Assembly: GCA_905178155.1 (NCBI GenBank)
Contig: CAJINV010000003.1
Coordinates: 11,458,733-11,522,732 of the forward strand
DNA from: Amoebophrya sp. A120
Lineage: Eukaryota; Sar; Dinophyceae; Syndiniales; Amoebophryaceae
DNA: 64,000 nucleotides
Direction of reading: 5' to 3'
A program made the translations under genes and the position numbers. Below are positions 55,817-64,000 of this stretch, in pieces. Position 1 is the first letter of the stretch. Every line of letters begins with the position of its first letter. The notes under the pieces were generated by a model. The model was given only the letters and a program-made list of their open reading frames with translations. It was not told the origin of the DNA and ran no database searches.

Positions 55817-55850
55817 TATCCAGCTGTGTAAAAACGCATCCACATCTTCA
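55817..55850. mobile_element. Introner end, family C-like (LRR gene)
   Basis: Plus-strand TATCCAGCTGTGTAAAAACG then CATCCACATC, a family C type terminus, preceded by GATTT. The partner end was not found in the following ~1 kb. Confidence 0.45.
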
Positions 55851-56100
55851 CGCCCCGAGTTGTCATGCAAGTGGGTATTCCGAATCCCCAGACATCGTTT
55901 GTCAAAATTATGGGGCTTTCATCTCACAACATGCTGGAGCAGTCATTCTATTTTCCATTCAATGCTAACGCTTCAGGAAGATGAGCGAGCGACACAAGAA
56001 ACGTAATCGTAGTACTACGGGCATGATCATGCTAGCTGATCTAGTTACGACCATGTTCTTACTTGCAGCGTGCGTATAGATGCCCCAAATCACAATCTCC
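55851..56100. other. Probable remainder of an intron, unresolved
   Basis: No coding frame continues through here; it lies between the LRR exon and the low-complexity exon. Confidence 0.3.
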
Positions 56101-58215
56101 CTATACTTCCATATGAAAATTTCCATAATGCCACCCAGCACCTGCAGATGAACTGGTCTGGAGAAAAGATGGGGAAGGAGTTTTTACACCACATACTACA
56201 GCGGACTGCTGCTTCAGCGTGTCAACAGGATTTTGCCCCGGTTGCAGTCGCGGCACCGGAGAGGGTGCGGCAGTCGCTGCCGCCAGCGGCACGAGCAACT
56301 TCGACGGCTGGTGTTGGCCCGCAGAAGATGAAGTAGCCCGTTGCTGTTTCGTCGCGATGAGGTACTGCTCGCTCGGGGCCGCGGCTGCAGACCTCGCCGA
56401 AGCAGAAGGACAGTCTTTGTTGCGGTGGTTGGTGAATAGGTTTGTCGCGCCGGCCGTTGCGGTCCTACCCCACGACGTGCCCGGGTGCATATTTACGTTG
56501 CTGGCCCCGACACCCCCTGCGGCCCTTACGTTGGGAACACCAGTGATGCCGCCATTCGCCGTCGTCGTGCTATTTTGAGAATTTTGATATCCGAAGGCGC
56601 CGCTAGGGGTTGACGTTGAAGCAGCTGCTTGAAGACTTCTTACTGCAGAAGCCCCAGCTGCTCCCCCGTAGCCGCTTGATTTCAAACGCAGGTCGTCAAA
56701 CCTGACATGTGGTTGTCCAGCTCCAGGCATACAGCGAGATGTGGCCATAGCCGACTTGCTCTTGGCCATCGTCTGGACTGAAGTAGAAGCACCGGAATTC
56801 TTCCCCAACTCATTGAACAGGAACATCCCGAGCAAAAGTTGTACTATCGCACGCTTCCTTCTTCTAAAAGTCGTATCACATGACAGAACTCTTTTCAACT
56901 GATGTAAAAGTACGTAGAATTAGAAATAGAATCATATACAAGCGACCCAACAAATTGCATTAATTGCAAATGAACTCTCGATGTACTTTTTCATCAAATC
57001 CTGGCGCGCCTGCGCCTGCGTGTGCGATAGCGATTTTACACTTTTGCACTGCATAAGACACGACCCACTTTTACTGTTTGTATTACTGCCCGACAGTATC
57101 CTGTGCGAGATGGACGCCGCGGCCTTACTCACGGGCTGCGGCGACGCTTTGGTCACGGGCCTCGAGGATGAAACGGCGCCGCCGCAAGTCCCTGCTACAC
57201 TCGCTTTCGTCGTTTGTTCGGCGCTGTTGTCCACCTCGCAGGAGCTGCTGCTCTTTTCCTTTGCATAGGTCAGCTTTTGCAGGTAATTTTGCTGCCGGGC
57301 CTTGGCCGGCGCTGCCGCTTTGGACGTAGCCACGTTGGGGGCGAGGGCTTTTGTGGAGTCGAAAATTGACACTTTCGAGGTCGTGGCCGCCGTGTCGTTC
57401 TTTCCATTTTTCTCACTAGTTTTTGCTTTTGCCGCTGCGGCTACGGCAATGCTGGCGAGGCTGTCGATCGTTGTATGTTGTGCGGAGGACGTATTGTTTT
57501 CCTTATCCTGCGCGGCCGCGTCTGTAGTTGCCAACATATCCTCGTAGTTAAAATTGTTGTACAAATCAGTCGCGTACGCGACACTGCCCATAGCACTCGC
57601 AACTTGACCGCACAGTTTGCGTGATAAACATGTTTGCGTGATAAACATTCCATTGCTTCTTACCAAGGGCTCCTTCGGCTTCGTTGACGTTGGCGCCTGG
57701 CGTGCCTGCGCGGCAGCAATGTCAGGAACCAAATGGTCGTCGGATCTCGAGCCTCCTGCTGGATCCCTGTCGTGGTAGGATGAAAAAAACCCGATATCCT
57801 CCGCCATTTTCGACGAGGACGAAGCGGGCGCAACCAGATTGGTGTTGTTCGTCCCCCCGGCTGCAGAAACCTGCCTCTCGTCGGAGGGTGTTTTCACGAT
57901 GATCTGCCCTGTTCTGCTGTCGTACCGAATGTTCTCAATCGACGCGACGGGGGTGGCGTCGAGAGTGTTATACTATCGTAAGAAAAAACTGCTTCAGTGT
58001 AAACTTGTGACGCAGAGTGAGGATGCCACACACAAGTGCTTGTCTTGCTACACACGCTTACAAGGCAATGGATCTGCAGGCAATTTTTCCCTAGGGGAAC
58101 TCGCATGGAAAACTTTTTTCGATCGGCGTGAAGACCTAAATCGTGTTGATTCAAACTTGGAAGAGCTTTTTTCGTACGATATGCCAAAGTCTTCGTCTAC
58201 TCCCGCAGGCAGCAT
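56101..58215 (-). CDS. Low-complexity protein, exons only partly joined
   Basis: Exons: 58182-58215 or further upstream, about 57057-57968, and 56101-~56893. The first join (across 57974-58181) gives DEDFGNTLDATPVASIENIRYD in frame. The second, across a probable family B element, gives SGSCLVLSCDTTF if four or five bases of repeat are removed. The protein is Ala/Ser/Thr/Lys-rich and disordered, apart from a hydrophobic patch (AIVQLLLGMFLFNELG) near the start of the last exon. No family is recognised. Start and end are uncertain; it may be the 5' part of the LRR gene. Confidence 0.45.
56893..57056. mobile_element. Probable introner, family B, degenerate
   Basis: The right end reads TTTACACTTTTGCACTGCATA; the left side contains GATGTAAAAGTACGT, both resembling family B termini. 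Flanking repeats are not clear. Confidence 0.45.
57974..58181. mobile_element. Introner, family I
   Basis: Ends TATCGTAAGAAAAAAC and GCTTTTTTCGTACGATA, good inverted repeats. Flanks TATAC/TGCCA have decayed, but excision with five bases keeps the frame (DEDFGNTLDATPV). Confidence 0.65.
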
Positions 58216-58259
58216 AGGTTCGTTCGGGCTCGCGGGCGTGTAGGAGGAATTCAGACCCT

Positions 58260-60023
58260 CGGTTGCGGTCGGAGGCGCCGGAAAGGGAAAAGAGGTTCAA
58301 CATATACCAAGCTTGTAACAAAAGAGTTGCGAAATCAATCTATCATGAAAAGCCAAAAGCCAAGCCAAGCGCACTACTTTTCCCTACGAACCTCTGTCCT
58401 GTCGTCAGCGCGGCTCTTCGCTTTCCGATACAGACTCAGAAAGTAATACTATTGTGAAATACTAACACTAAGCGTGGACAAGAAGAGGGCATTCTTATTC
58501 TAGTAGAAAACTTAATCTATCTTGCTTCATCTTCTACCTAGCACTACAAATACAGTGATGTAGAAATATTCCGATGAGGTAATTTGTCATTGAAGATGAC
58601 GCGACTGTGCCTCTTACTTGCGTGCTCCTTTTCAGCTGGGTAAGTGGCGTAGTCATTCCTGACAGGCAAGTTACTTAGATTCGTTTTGAGAAAGCCTGCG
58701 ATCGAATTGCATGCAGCCTTGCAATTTGGACTTTCACGATGAAGAACAGAGATGAGAAACATTGTCAATGATCCGGCACTACACCTGGGTCTGAATACAC
58801 CTTCTTTCAGGATCGATCGTTAATATCTGTATCTGTGGGAAAAAGTAAAAGTCGAAAGGTTATCATGTAAAAATCGCGGCTCTGTTCTTGTACCGCAGAG
58901 AGATTTTGCTTCGTTCTCCTGCGTTGTTGCGCCTGTACTTCTCGTAGACCATAGATGCGCAGCGTCGAATGCAGATCACGACCTATAACTAGATCAGACT
59001 GTACATAGCTGCGGCACTGATGTGATCCTGAAAACAGCACTACCGCGATAAATATAGTTTCTTGGATCTAAAGGGCGCTTTTTTTCTCCTGTCTTGTGAA
59101 AGATGGCCTACTTCGTGGTCTTCGCAACAAAAGGCAAAACTCTCTACTACAGTCTTTCGCAGAAATAAGGGAGTGCGTGGGATGGGAAGATACGGCTTTG
59201 GTCAATAATGCTATGTTGGGTAAACAAATCACTGATTCAATGTTGTGGGTCATTAAAATGCTAGATATATAATGATAAAAAATTGAGAAAAAAAGGTGAT
59301 GAGAAAACGGAACCATGCGAGTATGAAATTATAAGAGAAAACATTTAAAATAGGACAAAAGTACATTCAACAGAAAAAAAAGTTCAAGTCGGGTTATCGA
59401 AAAGAAGTCGTCCAGAAACAATCTTTCGAAAACGCAGAATACGTCATGATCCAAATTTCCTGCTTATTACAAATTTGGATTTTGTGTTTTATCATGATGC
59501 TAGTGTAGAAGTACATATCATCATGATATTTTTATTTTCTCCACCAATTGACCTGTCGAATACTTTCAACAGGTCACCACACTAGCGCCGGAAGCTCCGC
59601 GCCTCGCTTCTTTGTCTTTCAGTCATGTCTGAGCAGCGGGTCCATCTCGCTTTCGGAAGGACACGTGCTGCCTTCGGAAGGACAAGTAGCCCGCCAAGTG
59701 AGCCGCGAGGCCTATGGAAGTGGAAAATGAAAAATCATTTTCTGTGCACTAGCATCCACACGACCCAGAACCCGACACAGTAGAGTCAGTAGTTTGAGTT
59801 TTATGTAGAAGTAGTAAATCCACAACCAGCAGCAGGACAGAAACTCCGCAGCAAAATGATCGGCCAATGATGTGCAGCAGAATACTGCCTACTTCGTGTC
59901 GTGGCCATTCATTCATTGCAAGCTTTGTATTTGATGAAAAGGCTTGCACGATTACACTTGCACTTCGGCTACTTACTTGCTACTGCAGAATGTACTACTC
60001 GTTTCTCTACTTGTAGATGCAGA
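58260..60023. other. 1.8 kb intergenic, no gene seen
   Basis: AT-rich, short frames only, no recognised motif or repeat. Confidence 0.5.
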
Positions 60024-61912
60024 TCAGTTCCACTTTGATTGATTCACTTTTCCACTGCATACAGTGCTCTTCGCCTCATGATTTGCAGCCGGTTTGATGG
60101 ATGTAGAAGTTGGTTGGCGGCCGATCAGGCTCTCGCTGGTGACATCAGCAGCACTGGGGAACGACCCCCCTGATGTACCGCCGGTGGAGGACCCGTGGTC
60201 CGCGAGAGTGCTGCAGTCGTTCTTGTCAGATGACTCTTGAACAACATCAGCATGATGATCTTCCATGTCAATTGCAATCTCCAAGCCCTCGCCCTGGTCC
60301 TCCGCTTCGTCACCGGATGAGAACAGATGCGGAACAGCTTCAAAGGGCTCCCTTTCTTCAGCATTTACAGCAGGAGCAAGATGAGGATCAGCTTGTTCGG
60401 GTGGAAACAACGAGAGATGATGATGAGCTGCCATGATCGTGTGCTTTGACCCCCGCTCCGCTTGTTCCGACAGTTCGTCTTCCGTCAAGGAGTCCGACTC
60501 GCCAGGATCTTCGACCACCAGCACCTGCTGCAAGAAGACAGCGTCAGCATTGTCGCAAGTTTCTTGCGCTTTGTTGAACTGGACAGAAGATCCACTCAGC
60601 TTGCATTTGATTCCAAGCAAAAACGACAAAGTTGTCTCCTCTACTTCGCAGTAGCGCGCATCTTCGTCCTCGTCGTCGTGTTTCGAGTAGTCGTGTTCAA
60701 GAATATTTTTACAACAATCTCGCTCACTACGCTCAGCTTTTGAAGTCAACACCTCCTTCTGCCCCCGGCCCGCAAGAGAGGTACTGTTGAACCGGCCACC
60801 GCCCCGGAAGACGCTAGAACAGCGACGAGAGATCCCCAGGTAGTATAGCCCGACCCAGAGCAGCATGGCGAACACCCCGCCCGCCATCGTACCCAGCAAA
60901 AGCGTGGTTTCGTGGGCGCGGGCAAAGTGCTGAAGTTCGTGCAGGTGCTTGAGCATGGGTGCTGTGCTTGGCCAGGTTTGCGCGCTTGGTCCGGCAGCTG
61001 TGGGAGCAGAACCGAGGAGGGCGGAAAGCCTGGCCTCTTCCTCGCCGGCGGAGCGCGTTTTTGTCGAACCCGTGATCTTCCGCGGGCTCGTAGATGCACT
61101 ACCTTGTGCAGAGGTCGTGGGTCTTTTTGTAGTCCTGCTCCTGGAGGTGCCAACATCATGTCGTGGCCCTGCTTCCTCGTCTTCTCCTCGAGCAGTATCT
61201 TTCATTTTCTTCGGCCGTGCTTCCTGCCCAACGGGCGAGAGAACATCCGAAACACCAAGCCGAGAGAACCGGAGCGGAACCCGGTCGTGGGGGTGCTCGA
61301 GCTCGTGTTCGTGACGTTCTCCTTCTACAACACTGGGAAGAGCGTCGCTGTCCACAAAATTCCGGTCCGTCGCCTTCATCTCTAGGACTTCTGCACTGTC
61401 GCCGCCCGCTGAGAGCTGCCCTCCTGTAGTACCACTGGTCAGGCTGGGATCGCCAGGATTCTCGTATGACCGTGCAAAACTGAGTCGTCCCGCCCCGCAT
61501 TTGCCATGCAAAAACGCAACTGCACACTTTGCCTGTGCTTAGGCTAGAACTTTTAAGAACACTACAACATTGCCTCGCACGTCGCAACACTTCAGACAAG
61601 CAAATATGAGATCCGTGTGGTGGTGGATCTGCCAGGTGTATTGGCATTTTGCGGACGACGCCACACTTAATATGATAAAACAGTGCTTCGGTTGGTGGTG
61701 CTGCCTTCTTGTTCAAACTGCGGAGCGGGAGGAAGAATTGTGCACTCTCATACCAGGCTGTGCACGTTTTTCCCTAGCGCCTCCTCGAATTCCTTCAAAA
61801 CTTGCTGCTCGGCTAAAATATGTTCCTCAACCTCGTCTCGCTTGTCAACAGCGTTTTCTTCTTGCCCGCCCCGCTCTTGAAGCAGGTGGGGGCCACCGTC
61901 CATGTTCTTCAT
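60024..61912 (-). CDS. Single-pass membrane protein, unknown family
   Basis: Exons 61753-61912 and 60024-61459; 1596 nt, 531 residues. The start is ATG at 61912 (MKNMDGGPHLLQERGGQ). The first exon is a charged helix (DEVEEHILAEQQVLKEFEEAL). After the join (NVHSLDPGDPSL) comes a hydrophilic Ser/Thr/Arg-rich stretch, then one transmembrane helix (TTLLLGTMAGGVFAMLLWVG, continuing LYYLGI) at roughly residue 240-265. The rest is an acidic, His/Glu/Asp/Ser-rich tail of about 265 residues with a Cys/Leu patch (LSFLLGIKCKLSG). No signal peptide, domain or family is recognised. The in-frame introner join supports a real gene. Confidence 0.65.
61465..61752. mobile_element. Introner, family F
   Basis: Plus-strand ends TATGACCGTGCAAAACTGAG and GAATTGTGCACTCTCATA match the family F element at 50034. 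Flanks TCTCG/CCAGG have decayed. Excision joins the two exons in exact frame. Confidence 0.7.
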
Positions 61913-62001
61913 CGGGACAAAACTTGTGATTTTATCTTTTGGGGTTCAGACGAAACGGAAAAAGCTATGAAATGAATGAAGCGTCGAAGTTTTTGTAAAC
62001 G

Positions 62002-62551
62002 ACGGTAAAGGTGTAGACCAGGGCCCCAGTCGTGTCTCAGAATCTGGCGTCCCGGAATCTGGTGCGCCGGCGTCTGGATCTGGAAGAGTTGGGGCGTCGC
62101 TCTACGTACAAAAAAAGCACAGCTCGACTTTCATAGTGACAATTTGAGATGTCTCTCGTTAGCACTTTGAGCTGCATCCCTGTCCACTCAAGAAGTGCTT
62201 TTGCTGGGAAACATTTCGAATACAAACGGCGCCCGTCGGTCGTGGCGTCTGACTGTGCTTCTTTATTTTTCATTTCATGACTCGGCGGCAGCTGTCGCTA
62301 CTTGGCGTACCTCCTGGCCCGATGCTAGGACCTACATGTCATGACATGCGTACTTGGTGGCCCAGATACGCTGGTAGACAGCTCCGGTTCCGGCCGCGCC
62401 TCGCCGTGTACCAGATTCCGGGACGCCGTTCAGTCCGTAGGGGCCCCAGTCCGTAGGGGCCCTGGTCCTGGGGGCCCTGGTCCTGGGGGCCCTGGTCCTG
62501 GGGGCCCTGGTCTGAGCAGGGGCCCTGGTCTACCCGGATACCGTAAACGAC
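62002..62551. repeat. Foldback element with 15-bp tandem repeats
   Basis: Imperfect inverted arms: left contains GTAGACCAGGGCCCC and GGCGTCCCGGAATCTGG (near 62013-62066); right contains CCAGATTCCGGGACGCC (about 62411-62427) and GGGGCCCTGGTCTAC (about 62519). The right arm carries three or more copies of GGGGCCCTGGTCCTG. The loop has a 78-codon minus frame of no known family. Confidence 0.7.
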
Positions 62552-62559
62552 ATCAAAAT

Positions 62560-62999
62560 GACATCGGGGATGACGTCGTGAAATAAGATCGCAAGAGTGT
62601 TTATTGATGTTTAGTCGTTGTTTTCAAAATTTGCGTTTGTGTGGTGGTAGGTTTCAGGTTTCGGTTTGCTTTGACTCCGAATCCAAAATGGAAGGAAATC
62701 TTCACGTCAGGAAAGTTCGTACGCCATAATCTTTCCTGCTCATGCTTTAGATTCGCACATGGATTAATGGCTGCCTAAATGCTGTGACAGTGACACGTAT
62801 GCGCCCGAAACAAAAGAGCTAACAATTACATGCGTCTTCATCTCATGTTGACGAAACGAGGTTTTTTTGAACGACATGCTACACCGACTAATTAAACAAG
62901 CAGCTTTCTTTTCTCATTATGTCTGTGCTACGGAAAAAATGTTTCCATCAACCACGACATTGTACTTTTTCGGACGAACAAATAAATGCACACCATTCC
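62560..62999. other. Intergenic, no gene seen
   Basis: No motif or repeat recognised. Confidence 0.45.
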
Positions 63000-63002
63000 A
63001 GG

Positions 63003-63068
63003 TAGTTGCACGACTACCGACGTCAGGTTGTACGACTACCGACGTCAGGTTGTACGACTACCGACGAC
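63003..63068. repeat. 22-bp tandem repeat, three copies
   Basis: Unit GTTGTACGACTACCGACGTC plus AG. The first copy has one substitution and the last one diverges at its end. Confidence 0.9.
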
Positions 63069-63755
63069 CAGCGGTGCACGAACAGAAAGGCAAGGTAAAG
63101 CTAATAGACCGAAGCCAAGCAAACCACTTCACGCTCAACAAATTAAGATTAACCGACGGAGACCACAAAAACCGAAAGGCGAAGACGGGATATCGATAAT
63201 CGGCCTCGTCGGGCAAACCGAAAATCATATTCATACATAGATAAAGTACGCGTACAACCAAAAGCTGCCAGCACGAGCCTGCCGAAAAGCATTTATACTA
63301 TAGGTATAGATAGCTCCACTTTTATGCTATAAAATCAATGCTTCAAACACCGAGGGTGTCACCGAGCAGAGCTCTGGAGTACAAATCAAAATGAATTTCA
63401 ATTTTTAGAAAAACAAAAAGATACAAGATAAAGACGAACAGCAAGAGAGGGGAAACCTAAATCTTCTTGACAGCTCAGCTCTACTTCTATATCTTCGACT
63501 TCGTCGGAAGAAGTTGTGGCGCTACTGTGCATATGCTTTCGCTAGCGCTACAGCTGTAGTCCGATTTACTAGGTCGCTTGTCGCAAGCAGTGTTGAAAGT
63601 AGGGCAGCGCAACAATACCCCTCGTGTCGTGGAAGAGAAACTGATAGAATTCGATTCTCGCGATCAGCAATTTCATCTCCAGGAGTGTTGATCTAGAACT
63701 AGAACAAGAGGAGAGCAGCTGCAAATCGAAACATGCGTTTCTTATTCTTTCGCAT
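63069..63755. other. Non-coding stretch, no gene seen
   Basis: AT-rich with short frames only. It may be the 3' flank of the zinc-knuckle gene. Confidence 0.45.
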
Positions 63756-64000
63756 TCACTTCTCGTCTCCATGCCTCCCACTCGACGGCTCCGCGGTGGA
63801 ATCTTCGGCATCCGACAAAGAAACCACCTTTACGTGTAAATGATGGTCTTTGGTCTCGTGGTTCTCCCCACAGACCCGACACTTCGGTTCGTTTAGACAC
63901 TCTCGGTAGCTATGCCCAAACTCCAAACAGCGGAAACACTGGTTCTTTTTGCTATGCAGCTTTTTCAACTTGTGATCCGCCTGTTGGATGTCGACGTCAA
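63756..64000 (-). CDS. CCHC zinc-knuckle protein, 3' part only
   Basis: The frame runs in from beyond the right edge (DVDIQQADHKLKKL...) and ends with a stop at 63756. One perfect CX2CX4HX4C knuckle (CFRCLEFGHSYREC) is followed by CRVCGENHETKDHH, a second knuckle with His in place of the last Cys. The pair and spacing resemble ORF1/Gag proteins of non-LTR retrotransposons, but cellular nucleic-acid-binding proteins share it. It bears no introner in the visible part. Confidence 0.6.
   Translation of the reverse strand, partial: DVDIQQADHKLKKLHSKKNQCFRCLEFGHSYRECLNEPKCRVCGENHETKDHHLHVKVVSLSDAEDSTAEPSSGRHGDEK

Noticed and set aside
57087-57110. Second family B introner end at TATCCTGTGCGAG (about 57097)
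   Set aside because: Only the first ~11 bases match and the surrounding frame reads through without a partner end; probably chance.

Overview
The window is nuclear DNA of a eukaryote, most likely an alveolate and probably a syndinian dinoflagellate of the Amoebophrya kind. Evidence: a MyTH4-FERM myosin, topoisomerase II,  proteasome beta-1 and an NAK-type kinase, all split by introns; every gene supported here lies on the minus strand; a degenerate copy of the dinoflagellate spliced-leader sequence sits upstream of one intronless gene; and the coding regions are invaded by short introns that look like DNA transposons (introners). The taxon is an inference and was not tested by any search.

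Layout, all genes on minus: large intronless protein (130-3627) with an upstream spliced-leader-like relic; MCTP-like C2/membrane protein (4222-~10480); NAK-family kinase with a long disordered tail (11136-19289); a 2.4 kb stretch without a confident gene; DNA topoisomerase II (21679-27348); a 2.6 kb gap; MyTH4-FERM myosin (29961-39214); a gap; an ankyrin-like protein broken by one in-frame TGA (40856-42139); proteasome beta-1 (42759-44129); small four-helix membrane protein (45123-46004); EF-hand/CAP/transmembrane protein (46812-48776); BMT5-like rRNA methyltransferase (49266-~53008); a 1.2 kb palindromic satellite (53372-54612); LRR protein (54757-~55816); low-complexity protein (56101-58215); single-pass membrane protein (60024-61912); a foldback element, a 22-bp tandem repeat, and a CCHC zinc-knuckle protein running off the right edge.

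The main result is the intron system. At 25 sites an element of about 140-1055 bp, beginning TAT (rarely TAC or AAT) and generally ending ATA, has terminal inverted repeats and lies between 5-bp direct repeats. Removing the element plus one repeat copy restores the reading frame and conserved protein motifs. Summed over whole genes this gives exact multiples of three: 3969 nt for topoisomerase II, 6993 nt for myosin, 756 nt for the proteasome subunit, 1596 nt for the 60-62 kb gene. None of the sites with a clear repeat can be read as GT-AG. About nine families are distinguishable by their ends (named A to I here). The same genes also contain nine ordinary GTA...CAG introns without inverted repeats, so two intron classes coexist. 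Thirteen sites keep a perfect 5-bp repeat, five have one mismatch, and seven are decayed.
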